The position numbers and the translations under genes were made by a program. The notes under the pieces are model-generated. The model was not told the DNA's origin, ran no database searches, and was given only the letters and a program-made list of their open reading frames with translations. This document shows, one piece after another, positions 55,494 to 64,000 of a stretch of 64,000 nt of DNA (the stretch's first letter is position 1; every line of letters starts with the position of its first letter). The stretch comes from Streptomyces sp. H39-S7 (GTDB lineage: Bacteria > Actinomycetota > Actinomycetes > Streptomycetales > Streptomycetaceae): contig NZ_JAPVLU010000011.1 of assembly GCF_027158205.1 (NCBI RefSeq), forward strand, positions 1 to 64,000. The letters are read 5' to 3'.

Positions 55494-57955
55494 CAGGTAC
55501 GCGCTCCGGTGCGGGTGGCGGCCAGGTGGGTGCGACCCTTATCGCGCAGGGTCAGCAGGTCGTCCTCGGTGGCGGGTGCGGGGACGGGTCCAGGGAGATG
55601 GCCTTTGCGGAGGTAGTCGCCGGGCTGGCCGTGGTAGGGCCAGGGCTGGGGGGTAGTGAGGTAGACGGCGTCGGTGCGGAAGGCCACGACGGTGCCGGGC
55701 GGGGTGTGCAGGGCGCCGACGTAGGTGTCGTCCTCGCGCATGCGCATCGACAGCAGAGCGGCGCGGGCGGAGGACCATACGCCGGCAGCCCATTCAGGGT
55801 GGGCGAACGGATCGCGGGCGAAGCCGGTGGGGCGTTGCCAGGTAATGGTCTGCTCGTCGAAGCCGATGATTTCCGCGTCCGTGGGGACGTCGCGTTCCTG
55901 GGTGCGGGGGGTGGTGCCGGTGACGGTGCGGGGGCGTTGGGCGAACGCCCCGATCCCGTAGAGCAGGATGGCGCGCACCGCGCGGGAGGCGAGGTGGGCT
56001 GCGGTGCGCTGCTCGGGGTCGGCGTGCAGGTCGGCTTGGGCGGCCAGGCGGGACCAGCAGTCCTTGAGTTTCGTGGACCAGTCGTCGAGGGGTTTGCCGT
56101 CCGCCCACAGCAGGCCGTCGAGGATCTCGATGTGCCAGGGCTGGATCGGGTTGGACAGCGCGGTGTAGAGCTCAGGGCCGCCGGCCCAGGTGGTGAAGGT
56201 GGTACCGGGGGTGGCGGGGTAGTGCCAGGTACGCTCACCGGGGGCGGGGGCGGGCAGGATCCCCACATGGTTCCAGCCGTGCGGGACCGTCACCCGCAGG
56301 TGCCAGTGCCCGCACCCGAACAGAGCCTTGGTCTGCTCCTTCTCACTCCACCCGGCGAACGTGGCGGCGGTGATACGCCGCGGAAGGCCGACGCCGGACT
56401 TCCAGGTGTGCTTGGCGTACGCGAACGTCCGGTCGTACTCCACCAGGCCCGGCAGCTGCTCCGGCACGGCAGGCGGGGTCAGGAGCTGGGTGCGGCCCTG
56501 CCCTGCGGTAGCGTGCAGCAGACCGCGCAGCTCCTCCGACAGCACCGGGTAGCCGTCGGCGAACTGCCCCTTGACCGGAATGGTCCGCGACCACAGATCA
56601 CGGCCCGTCTGCGAGGGCGAGCCCATCAGCACCGCGTCCGACCAGTGCGAGCGCAGCACCTTCCACAGCATCACGAACGCATCGCGCACCACGGCCGGGG
56701 AGGCGCCGGCGGGCTCGAACCACTCCCCCACCGACCGGATCTCCACATGCTGCTCGCCACCATCGCGCTGGTAGCGGCCCACCGGGTGGCGGGCGTGGAC
56801 GAAGTGCCCGGCCATCTTGTCCCGGCCCCGCCCGGTATCGGCCCGCCACCCTTGGGCCGGGGCGTTCAGCCACGCGGTGACCGCGTCCTTCAGGTACGGG
56901 TAGCGGGCCGCGTCCCGGTGCCACGGATCCCCGGCCGTCACATAGATCCGCTCCACCGAACCGGTCACCGTAGCGAAGACCGCGGTCAGGATCTCCCCCA
57001 CCGAGCTGGCCCCCAACTCCAGGCGGGTGACCTGGTCCCGGTGGACCAGAACACCAGTGGTGGTATCGAGGAAGACCGTGGCCCGGGCCTGCTGGGCGAA
57101 GTTCGGATGCGCCGACGCCAGGTTCGGAGTGTGCCCGATCCACCGGTCCCCGTCCGGCCCTACGGGCAAGGACGGCAGCTGGCGGGGCTGGCCCATCCGC
57201 TCAGGCGCCCCCACTGCCGAGATACCGGCGGTTGCAGGAGCAGCAGGCGGGGCGGGATCCGATGTCGGAGCAGCAGCGGACGGTGCAACGGCGGTAGCAG
57301 GCAGGGTAGTGGGCGGCGCGGTAGCTTCGGGCGCGGCGGGAACGGTTACCTTCGGCGCGTGAGCCGGTGCCGGTGAGGCCGCAACAGCAGGAGTCTCGCC
57401 GGCCACGGCCTCGGCGGCGGCTGCCGAGGACGGCTCGGCCCCGGCAGCGGACACGGCGGGAGCGCCGGTCTGCTCCTGCAGAGCTGGTGTTGGCGAGAGT
57501 GCCGAAGCCGGGGCCGAGCCGGCGAAGGGCTCAGAGACGACGGCCTCAGCCGGCACCGCTCCCTCCACCGTGGAGAGGGCTTCGGCTTCAGCCGCCGAAG
57601 CTGCCGGGGTAAGCGCCGGAGCCAGGGCGCCGGGCACCAACAGCTCCCGCGCAACAGTCGGTTCGGCCTCGGGCGCAGTGGGGGTGGGTTCAGTCGGTTC
57701 GGCCGCCGCGGCCGGGCCTGCGGCGGCCAGGGTGTCCGGCGCGAGGGCGGGGGCCAGTGCGACGATCTCGGACAGGCTCAATCCGGCGGCCGGGGCGATC
57801 CGGTCCGCCTTGGCCTTGTCATACCCCGCCAACAGCACGATCCGCCGGCCGCGCTCCGCCTCGAGCTTCGCCAGAGCGACCTGCGCCTTCTTGATGTCGT
57901 CGCGCAGCGTCCGCAGCTCGGCCAGAGCGGTGGTGTAGGTCTTGGCGTCCATCAC
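55493..57955 (-). CDS. Uncharacterised 820-residue protein of a three-gene operon
   Basis: The N-terminal part is a coiled coil (about 1-45, TALAELRTLRDDIKKAQVAL), followed by an Ala/Pro-rich linker (about 70-245) and a long folded region. Visible stretches are WIGHTPNLASAHPNFAQQAR, DTTTGVLVHRDQ, SHWSDAVLMGSPS, GLVEYDRTFAYAKHTW, RVTVPHGWNHVGILP and WHIEILDGLLW. EYDRTFAY is faintly like a nucleic-acid polymerase D-x-x-S-x-Y pattern, but I cannot place it in a family. It overlaps the genes on both sides (four bases and one base), so all three are translated together. Confidence 0.6.
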   Translation of the reverse strand: MMDAKTYTTALAELRTLRDDIKKAQVALAKLEAERGRRIVLLAGYDKAKADRIAPAAGLSLSEIVALAPALAPDTLAAAGPAAAAEPTEPTPTAPEAEPTVARELLVPGALAPALTPAASAAEAEALSTVEGAVPAEAVVSEPFAGSAPASALSPTPALQEQTGAPAVSAAGAEPSSAAAAEAVAGETPAVAASPAPAHAPKVTVPAAPEATAPPTTLPATAVAPSAAAPTSDPAPPAAPATAGISAVGAPERMGQPRQLPSLPVGPDGDRWIGHTPNLASAHPNFAQQARATVFLDTTTGVLVHRDQVTRLELGASSVGEILTAVFATVTGSVERIYVTAGDPWHRDAARYPYLKDAVTAWLNAPAQGWRADTGRGRDKMAGHFVHARHPVGRYQRDGGEQHVEIRSVGEWFEPAGASPAVVRDAFVMLWKVLRSHWSDAVLMGSPSQTGRDLWSRTIPVKGQFADGYPVLSEELRGLLHATAGQGRTQLLTPPAVPEQLPGLVEYDRTFAYAKHTWKSGVGLPRRITAATFAGWSEKEQTKALFGCGHWHLRVTVPHGWNHVGILPAPAPGERTWHYPATPGTTFTTWAGGPELYTALSNPIQPWHIEILDGLLWADGKPLDDWSTKLKDCWSRLAAQADLHADPEQRTAAHLASRAVRAILLYGIGAFAQRPRTVTGTTPRTQERDVPTDAEIIGFDEQTITWQRPTGFARDPFAHPEWAAGVWSSARAALLSMRMREDDTYVGALHTPPGTVVAFRTDAVYLTTPQPWPYHGQPGDYLRKGHLPGPVPAPATEDDLLTLRDKGRTHLAATRTGART

Positions 57956-58590
57956 GATCCCTGATGCGGTGCGGATGAGGTGGCGGCATAGCCGCTGGCG
58001 GAGTGGGTCGTGACGTAGGCGATGGCTCCGCCCGAGTGCGATTCAAGACGGGCTCCCAACAGCAGGCCGGCGGTAGCCCGGCCTTCGGCGTCCGGGGCGG
58101 TCAGGTGGGTGACCGGGCGCACCAGGTCGGTGAGGTAACCCGCCAGCACCGCGTCAGGGAAAGCGTGGCGGCCCGGCGCGCTCTTCTCCCAGCGTTGCAG
58201 GCCGGTCAAAACAGCCACCACGTATCCCGACAACGTGATCGGCAGGACTCCCCCGGCCGCGACGGCCGCCACATCACAGCGCCAGTGCCCCCGCAAGGCG
58301 GCGAGCAGGTCGGCGGGCGGCAGGCTGGCCGCGAAACCGATCCACCGGCGGTCGTCCTCGGGGGCCGGTCGGGCCGTATCCACCCGCAATACCGCGATTT
58401 CCGGTACCGCCAGCTTCTCCAACGGGGCCCGCGCCCGGCTCTTGAGGGCCTGGACCACGGGCAGCGGGATCATCACCCGATTGCCTCGCTGGGACAGTCC
58501 CGGCAACACCCCGGCGTGCACGAGACGGCGGAACGTCGTGACAGCACAGCCAAGCTCCTGCGCGGCCTGTCCCGTCGTCAACAACACCAC
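57952..58590 (-). CDS. Excisionase/MerR-like helix-turn-helix protein
   Basis: 212 residues. The N-terminal domain (LLTTGQAAQELGCAVTTFRR, LVHAGVLPGLSQRGNRVMIP) is a winged helix-turn-helix as in excisionases and MerR-type proteins. The remaining 140 residues are not recognised (WIGFAASLPPADLLAALRGHW, GGVLPITLSGYVVAVLTGL). It is the first gene of the three-gene operon and overlaps the next start by four bases. It could regulate the operon or bind the element's DNA. Confidence 0.65.
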   Translation of the reverse strand: MVLLTTGQAAQELGCAVTTFRRLVHAGVLPGLSQRGNRVMIPLPVVQALKSRARAPLEKLAVPEIAVLRVDTARPAPEDDRRWIGFAASLPPADLLAALRGHWRCDVAAVAAGGVLPITLSGYVVAVLTGLQRWEKSAPGRHAFPDAVLAGYLTDLVRPVTHLTAPDAEGRATAGLLLGARLESHSGGAIAYVTTHSASGYAATSSAPHQGS

Positions 58591-59427
58591 GCCTCCTTAC
58601 ATACAAACTCTGATATCTGATTGGGTACCTACGGTAGAGGGTGGGGTGGCTGCCCGTCAACGAGTAACACCCGCTACGTCGGTGACGCCGACCGTTAGGA
58701 CAAGAACCCGCTGTGCCGTGCGACTGTTCACCTGCGACCAGCACTGGCGGTGCACAAGCTCCCCGAGGCGCACCGTGGCGAGCTGACCGCGCTGAGGATG
58801 CGGCCGGCTGACCACGACGGGCGGGTCAAGGGCGCGGTGGTGGTGCGCGGCCCGGCTCGAGTGGCTGATGGAGATCGCGATCGCGGCGCGGCAGCACCCG
58901 GCCGAGCGGCGACTCCACCGGCTACCCCCGCCCTCAAGGAAGCCTGATCTCAGCGACGCTGTCCCCCGGACCCAGGCAAGGGGGACAGCTCGCCGCCCAG
59001 CCAGCGTGAGCGGTGCCCACCCCTACCCCGTCGTCCTCGCGCAGTCCGGCCGCATCCGGGTCACACAGCGTTCTGAGGCCGCCGCCGACCGGGAAGCCGC
59101 AGCGGCCCATCGACTGCCCAGAGCACGGGTACTTCGAGCGGGCACGGCGCTGGCCCGTGCCCTGGCGTTTTGTGGTGACCTACTCGCTCGTTGTGCGCGG
59201 TGGGGGGCGGCGTACGAGGGTGACCTCGGTGGGTCTGGCTGTGTCTCTGCTCAGTACGCCCAGGATCACCGGCTCGATCCCAAGCTTGGGCTGGTCCACC
59301 AACTGCCCGATCAACTGCTCGTCCAGCACGTCCGCCGACACCCCGACCGACCGGACTTCTTCAACCACCTCAACCGAGGCAGCTACGTCGCTCATCAAGT
59401 GCTACTTCCATGATCGGGAGTTACACC
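58591..59427. other. Region with no confident gene, possible transposase scrap
   Basis: About 840 bases lie between the operon start at 58590 and the insertion sequence. No frame has a clear domain and a plausible ribosome site. On the minus strand near 59270-59390 a short stretch (SADVLDEQLIGQLVD) weakly resembles the start of IS256-type transposases; this is too short to call. A frame at 58750-58947 could be a small gene but is not supported by anything else. Confidence 0.4.
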
Positions 59428-59435
59428 GAAGACCG

Positions 59436-61093
59436 GGGTCTTCCAAGATTTTCGTAGACGTTGATCGACTGCTCGGTTTCGGCCCGGCCGGGTGCTTCGC
59501 TGGGGCAGGGTGGTTGCGTGTGATGTCGAGCTGACGGACCTGCTGCCGCACCTGTCGTCGGTGTTGGTCGAGGCGGTGGAGGCAGGCGGAGCCCTGGTCA
59601 GGATCACGGTGCGGACCGAGGACGCGGTGCCCGTGGATTGTCCCGGCTGCGGGCGGTCATCGGACTGGGACCACAGCCGCTACGTCCGGCGGGTGGCCGA
59701 CGAGGCGATCGGCGGCAGACCCGTACTGATCGAGATCTCGGTGCGGCGACTTTACTGCGAGAACCCCGACTGCGCGAAGACCACGTTCGTCGAGCAGGTC
59801 GCAGGAGTGACCGAGCGTTACCAGCGCAGAACCCCGGCACTGCGGCGGATCGTCGAGGCCCTCGCGGTGGTGCTGGCGGGCTCGGCCGCGGCCAGGCTGC
59901 TGACGGTACTGCACCAGAGCCTGTCCTCGGCGACGGTGGTGAACTGTCTGATGCGGATCCCGCTGCCGCGACGACCGACGCCGCAGGTGGCCGGAATTGA
60001 CGAGTTTGCCCTGCTCAGAGGCCAGCGCTACGCGACGATCATCATCGATGCCGACAGCGGACAGCGCGTCGAGGTTCTGCCCGACCGCAAGATGGTCACA
60101 GTCACCGCCTGGCTACGTGAGCACCCCGGCATCCGCATCATGTGCCGGGACGGTTCCGGCGGATTCGCCCAGGCCATCACCAACGCCGACACGACGATCA
60201 TCCAGGTCAGCGACCGCTGGCACCTTTGGCACGGCCTGGCCGAGAGCGCCCGCAAAGAGATCGGAGCGCACGCCTCATGCTGGGGAAAATTCGGCCCGCC
60301 CTTGCCGGAAGGCAAACGTGCTACCACCACACGGGAGCGCTGGCGACACATCCACGACCTCCTCGACCAAGGCGTCGGCCTGCTCGCCTGCGCCCGCCGC
60401 CTGGGCGTCTCGCTGAACACCGTCAAACGCTACGCCCGCGCCGCCGAGCCGGACCGCATGGTCCGCGCCCCCGTCTACCGTTCCTGCCTCGTCGACCCCT
60501 ACCGCGACCACCTGTGCAAACGCCGCACGGACGACCCAGCCGCCCCGGTCACCCACCTGCTCGCGGAGATCCGTGAGCAGGGCTACACCGGCAGCGCCAA
60601 CCTCCTGGTCCGCTACATCAACCAGGGCCGCGTCGAGGCCGACCACGCCGCCCTCTCACCCCGCAAGGTCACCGGCCTGCTCACCCGCCACCCCGACCAC
60701 CTCGACGACACGCAGCGCGCACTGCGTGACCAGCTCGCCGGCGCCTGCCCTGAGATGACCGCGCTGGCCGAGCAAATCCGCACCTTCGCCGGCCTCCTCG
60801 TCCCGTCCGCGGACAATGCCGAACAGCTGACGGCCTGGATCACCCGGACCCGCGCCGCTGACCTGCCATTCCTGCACTCCTTCGCCACCGGCCTGGAACG
60901 CGACCGCGCGGCTGTCGATGCCGCCGTCACCCTGCCCCGCCACAACGGCCGCACAGAGGGCGCCAACTGCAAGATCAAACTTCTCAAGCGTCAGCGGTAC
61001 GGCCGTGCCAGCCACCCCCTCCTGCGCCAGCTCATCTTGCTCAACTGACCGTCATCGGCACTGATCAACGCCTACGAAAATCTTGGAAGACCC
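59436..61093 (+). mobile_element. Intact ISL3-type insertion sequence, 1658 bp
   Basis: The element has 31-bp nearly perfect ends, an 8-bp target duplication (the size expected for ISL3) and one full-length transposase gene. Everything needed for transposition appears present. The perfect duplication indicates a recent insertion. Removing the element and one copy of GAAGACCG would restore the preinsertion sequence ending ACACC-GAAGACCG-TACAG. Confidence 0.92.
59492..61048 (+). CDS. ISL3-family transposase
   Basis: 518 residues if started at GTG 59492; a start at GTG 59510 is also plausible. An N-terminal zinc-finger-like part has DCPGCGRSSDWDH and LYCENPDCAKTTF. The DDE-type catalytic region has AGIDEFALLRGQRYATIIID, MCRDGSGGFAQAI, VSDRWHLWHGLAESARK, and near the end GRTEGANCKIKLLKRQRYG, which contains the terminal Glu. 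An internal helix-turn-helix lies at RRLGVSLNTVKRYAR. The gene fills the element between its terminal repeats. Confidence 0.93.
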   Translation: MLRWGRVVACDVELTDLLPHLSSVLVEAVEAGGALVRITVRTEDAVPVDCPGCGRSSDWDHSRYVRRVADEAIGGRPVLIEISVRRLYCENPDCAKTTFVEQVAGVTERYQRRTPALRRIVEALAVVLAGSAAARLLTVLHQSLSSATVVNCLMRIPLPRRPTPQVAGIDEFALLRGQRYATIIIDADSGQRVEVLPDRKMVTVTAWLREHPGIRIMCRDGSGGFAQAITNADTTIIQVSDRWHLWHGLAESARKEIGAHASCWGKFGPPLPEGKRATTTRERWRHIHDLLDQGVGLLACARRLGVSLNTVKRYARAAEPDRMVRAPVYRSCLVDPYRDHLCKRRTDDPAAPVTHLLAEIREQGYTGSANLLVRYINQGRVEADHAALSPRKVTGLLTRHPDHLDDTQRALRDQLAGACPEMTALAEQIRTFAGLLVPSADNAEQLTAWITRTRAADLPFLHSFATGLERDRAAVDAAVTLPRHNGRTEGANCKIKLLKRQRYGRASHPLLRQLILLN

Positions 61094-61161
61094 GAAGACC
61101 GTACAGACTCTGGTAGGGCGCAGCCCACGTGTTGTCAGGGATGCCGGCTACGTTGCCCCCG

Positions 61162-63327
61162 TCATGCTGGGCTCAGACCGTGGGCCTCGAGCGAGGCGAT
61201 CTCCAGGACAGCGGGCAGGGTCTGCCTGTCGAGGGGGCCGGCGAATTCGGTGGACTGGCTGCTCCACAGGTTCACGTTGAACTCCAAGGGCTGGTCGGGG
61301 ATCGGGGTGGGGTCCCACACCGCGCGCTCGTGCACGGTGACCCCGTCCACCCGCCACCGGATGGAGTCGGGCTGCCAGTCGATCTCGTAGTGGTGGAACG
61401 TCTTCGCCGCGTCGAATCCCAGATCGATGACCGTGGGCGTGCCCCGGTACCCGTACTCCAACGTCGTACCGGGGGCACCGGGGTTGTAGAAGACGTTGAC
61501 GAGCATGCGGGTGGTGTCCTGGCCCAGGATCTCGATGTCGATCTCTTGACGGGGGCCGTTGCGGTGCAGGAACAGTCCCGTCACCAGGCCGGGTCCGCAG
61601 GGCACGCGCAGGCGTGCGTTGAAGGTGCCGTAGGTGAAAGATGAGCGGCTGGCAATGGCGGCCCCGGTGAGGTCGCGGACTGCGGTCGGTTCTTCTTTGA
61701 GCGTGAGCGTGGCGGGGCCGCGGGGCGGCAGCGCTGCGTTGTCGGGCCGGAAGAGGACTCTGTTGCTGGGGAAGGTGTCTTCGCGCAGGTACCAGTAGCG
61801 GTCTTCGAGGCGGGTGCCTTCATGCCAGGTGCTCGCAGGGGGGCAGGCCCGAAGGGCGGTGTCCTGGGGGGTTGAGGTCTTGGGCATGATGCCCGACCAT
61901 CCCACATGTTGGACGATCCAGGGGCTGGTGTCCCAGGTCATGGGGTGTCCGGAAGTGGAAGAAGTGGACTCCTCATCGCGTGAGCGGGTGATGACGTGTC
62001 GCTGGCCCTGTTCAGGTCGGCGCGGCCAAGGGTGGGTGGGGTAGTCGCAGGCGAGAAATCGGGCGAGTGTCTGCCAGGGGTCCGGGTCGTCGGCCGCAAG
62101 GAGGAGTTGTCGTTGGGGTCGTTGTTGGTCCCATGCTTCCTGGAACGGCGGCGGCTGCGTCGTGGTCGTGCTCGTCATGATCAGGCGCGCCCGGGTCGAG
62201 GAGACGATGCGTGCGACCTCGCGCGGGGTGAGGGAGCCGATGTTGACGTACGCGTCGAATATGCGGTGCCTGCTGCCTCGCACGAGCGCTTGGTGTTCGG
62301 GGGCGGGCAGCGTGCTCAGGTCGCTGACGCAGCGCAATCCCAGGACGGACAGGGCCGTGGCGAGGGTGGACAGCCCGGTGCCGGGCTCGCCGATGACCAG
62401 GATCGGGTCTCGTGTCGGGCGGTGCTTAAGGGTCTGGGGGGCTTCACGCCGCAGGGCGCCCATTTTCGCCAGGATCGGCATGACCGAGTAGGAGTTGCTG
62501 GAGGCGATGCCTGGTCGCTGTTCGATGACGGGGCGGTGGGTCATGCGGACGTGGAGGTGGCAAAACTGCTGGTTGATCCACAGGTCGATGGGGCCGTGGG
62601 CTGGCAGTTGGTCGAGGAGCTTGCGGGCGCCGGCTTGGGAGAGCACGTAGCCGGATAGTTGCCACACTCCCCCGGTGGGGCGCCGCAGGGGCGCCTCTTT
62701 GCGGCGTCGCGGTGGTGCTTGCTCACCGGTCTCCTGGTAGGAGAGGTAGAGAAGGTCGACGGGGCGGCCGGCATCGGAGCTTGCCTGGATGTCGCTCCAG
62801 GCGTGCTCGAGCACGGACAGGCAGGTCCGTGTGACGTACGCGTCGTCTTCGAGTACTAGGGTGTAGGGCGCGTCGCCGGCGGCGATGAGCTGCCAGACGT
62901 GAATGTGGGAGAGGGCTACCGCGATCTCTTGCGGTGTCATGTCGATGCGGATGGCGTGTGCGGCGTCGTCGATGGCCAGGTGAGGGTGCGGGTCGACCTG
63001 GAGTTGCTCGGCGAGTGTGTAGGTGGGCTCGAGGAGTTCTGGCGGGGGCGGGCCTTGGAGGTAGCGGGCGTCGACCGCCGGGAAGCGTCTGGCGAGGGTG
63101 TGCAGCCGGTTGCCTGCCGCTTCCCGCAGCCGTTTGAGTTCACGGTTGACCGCGCTCCACCGCTCCTTGGCGCGGTCGAGGTTGATCACGTAGATGCGCT
63201 CGATCGCCGTGGTCGCGGGGTAGGACGAGAACGCGGTACTGCGTCGTCGGAGGGCCAGGCGCCTGGTGCGGTAGCGGGCGTAATACCGCAGGGGGGCGGA
63301 CAGTCCGTGCAGGGAATGGATGTTCAT
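61162..63327 (-). CDS. GT25 / P-loop / GH16 three-domain fusion protein
   Basis: 721 residues. A GT25-like glycosyltransferase covers about 40-290 (ERIYVINLDRAKERWSAVNR, LVLEDDAYVT with the acidic motif). A middle domain (about 305-440) has a P-loop-like start, ILVIGEPGTGLSTLATALSV, and looks sulfotransferase-like. The C-terminal part (about 490-715) is a GH16-like concanavalin fold with FTYGTFNARLRVP and the catalytic EIDIE motif (595-599). GH16 enzymes act on beta-glucans or galactans. No signal peptide is seen, so a cytoplasmic location or export by another route is implied. It is downstream of a GT32-like gene, 58 bases away. Confidence 0.75.
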   Translation of the reverse strand: MNIHSLHGLSAPLRYYARYRTRRLALRRRSTAFSSYPATTAIERIYVINLDRAKERWSAVNRELKRLREAAGNRLHTLARRFPAVDARYLQGPPPPELLEPTYTLAEQLQVDPHPHLAIDDAAHAIRIDMTPQEIAVALSHIHVWQLIAAGDAPYTLVLEDDAYVTRTCLSVLEHAWSDIQASSDAGRPVDLLYLSYQETGEQAPPRRRKEAPLRRPTGGVWQLSGYVLSQAGARKLLDQLPAHGPIDLWINQQFCHLHVRMTHRPVIEQRPGIASSNSYSVMPILAKMGALRREAPQTLKHRPTRDPILVIGEPGTGLSTLATALSVLGLRCVSDLSTLPAPEHQALVRGSRHRIFDAYVNIGSLTPREVARIVSSTRARLIMTSTTTTQPPPFQEAWDQQRPQRQLLLAADDPDPWQTLARFLACDYPTHPWPRRPEQGQRHVITRSRDEESTSSTSGHPMTWDTSPWIVQHVGWSGIMPKTSTPQDTALRACPPASTWHEGTRLEDRYWYLREDTFPSNRVLFRPDNAALPPRGPATLTLKEEPTAVRDLTGAAIASRSSFTYGTFNARLRVPCGPGLVTGLFLHRNGPRQEIDIEILGQDTTRMLVNVFYNPGAPGTTLEYGYRGTPTVIDLGFDAAKTFHHYEIDWQPDSIRWRVDGVTVHERAVWDPTPIPDQPLEFNVNLWSSQSTEFAGPLDRQTLPAVLEIASLEAHGLSPA

Positions 63328-63385
63328 GTGCGGAAGGACACTGCCTTTGCTGTTCGAAAGGTCTTCGACTGGGCCAGGTCCGTGG

Positions 63386-64000
63386 TCACTGCTGCTGGCG
63401 CCATAGGCGCCAATTACGCTCGTCAGCGCGGTAGCTGAGCGGCCACCGACTCACCGCTACGGTGTCCCAGTCCAGGAGGATCTCGACGTCGACCGGTTGG
63501 TTGGACCGCTGCTGGTCCAGGGCGTGTCGGGCGAGCGCGACGGTAAGGTTGCCCGGCCCAGTCACGGACTGGACGTCCAGGCAACCGCCGGTGTGCGCGA
63601 GGAGCGCGGCGGTGGATGCCTCAAGTGCCGCAACGACGACGGGATGCCCGGCAGGCGCGATGAGCGGGTTGTTGTTGACGTAGTGGATGAACGTACCGCC
63701 CTGAGCGTCGGACGCGAGGGCCTGCCGCGGGTTGACCATGGTGTCGGTGACGGTGTCGTAGCACAGCGCCTGCACGCGCAGCCGCGCGTCGCAGAACAGG
63801 TGGGTCACGTCGGTGCCCTGATAGACGTCGTCCGCATCGACGTAGAAGCCGCCGTTTCGGGCGAGGTAGCACAGCCGGAAATAGTCGCTGCGCATCGCGG
63901 GGTGGGAACAGGAGTCGAAGGCTGCCGTATGCGCGTCATCGAACAGGCAGGCGATGAGCGAGCGCGCTGAGCCGTCGTCGTAGACCTCCCGCCGGAAACC
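63386..64000 (-). CDS. GT32-like glycosyltransferase, partial at the window edge
   Basis: At least 204 residues; the frame remains open through base 64000, so the true start is outside. The visible part has FDSCSHPAMRSDYFRLCYLA and NGGFYVDADDVY, the SDxxR and DxD motifs of GT32 and TcdA/TcdB-type glycosyltransferases. The C-terminal half ends GPGNLTVALARHALD, similar to the donor-site tail in the family. It should add sugars to a glycan with the downstream GT25-GH16 protein. An internal ATG at 63895 is not the start, because conserved sequence precedes it. Confidence 0.8.
   Translation of the reverse strand, partial: GFRREVYDDGSARSLIACLFDDAHTAAFDSCSHPAMRSDYFRLCYLARNGGFYVDADDVYQGTDVTHLFCDARLRVQALCYDTVTDTMVNPRQALASDAQGGTFIHYVNNNPLIAPAGHPVVVAALEASTAALLAHTGGCLDVQSVTGPGNLTVALARHALDQQRSNQPVDVEILLDWDTVAVSRWPLSYRADERNWRLWRQQQ

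Larger units (their letters stand above)
59428..61101. repeat. 8-bp target duplication and 31-bp terminal inverted repeats
   Basis: GAAGACCG at 59428-59435 is repeated exactly at 61094-61101. Inside lie the left terminal repeat (59436-59466) and the right one (61063-61093), 31 bases each, matching at 30 positions in inverted orientation. Both outer ends read GGGTCTTCCAAGATTTTCGT inward. Confidence 0.93.

Noticed and set aside
59180..59398. 72-residue minus-strand frame resembling the start of an IS256-type transposase
   Set aside because: Only about 15 residues look similar and no terminal repeat is visible; too weak to call.

Overview
The window is very GC-rich, with strongly GC-biased third codon positions, many GTG starts and tightly overlapping gene ends. 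With an SsgA-type sporulation domain, DUF6083, a VanZ-like protein, ECF sigma factors and an ISL3-type transposase, this points to Streptomyces or a close relative. The density of defence genes, broken recombinases, an intact insertion sequence, decayed genes and toxin genes, and the lack of housekeeping genes, suggest an accessory region such as a chromosome arm, an integrated element or a large plasmid.

Layout. Bases 1-424 carry a run of perfect hairpins, most with a C(TGNC)G loop. Next come a broken WD40 gene (1078-1999) and a minus-strand operon of small membrane protein, ECF sigma factor and GAF-PAS-GGDEF cyclase (2197-5152). A DUF429 remnant precedes a helicase with helicase-associated repeats and an sbcD-sbcC pair (5615-12186). 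Two decayed tyrosine recombinases (12379-13456) resemble a recombinase-in-trio element. Directly beside them is a complete pPIWI-RE three-gene module on the plus strand: PD-(D/E)xK nuclease, DinG-type helicase and pPIWI-RE protein (13749-20802).

21048-27249 is a minus-strand series: Xre-TPR regulator, HAD hydrolase, DUF6602 nuclease-like protein, unknown protein, phosphotransferase-like protein, methyltransferase, SAK-type HAD protein and a 61-residue protein. 27533-30219 holds a sigma-like factor and a protein with a P-loop and a C-terminal SsgA domain. 31417-39525 is a two-gene operon of an unknown 720-residue protein and a 1975-residue STAND/AAA-like ATPase, the best candidate here for an undescribed system.

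39764-43317 contains a UvrD-like helicase, a DUF6083 protein and an Xre regulator, divergent from a zinc-ribbon protein. Their shared promoter region holds three copies of a 17-bp operator-like site. 43503-46094 is a broken ABC exporter lying against an RHS toxin gene and its likely immunity gene (46142-51930). A secreted protein and a VanZ-like protein follow, then a three-gene minus-strand operon of unknown function headed by an excisionase-like helix-turn-helix protein (54768-58590). An intact ISL3-type element with an 8-bp target duplication occupies 59436-61093. The window ends in glycan genes: a GT25 / P-loop / GH16 fusion and a partial GT32-like glycosyltransferase running off the edge.

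The most notable items are the pPIWI-RE module, the large ATPase operon, the hairpin array, the triple operator, the SsgA fusion, the RHS tip and the GT25-GH16 fusion.
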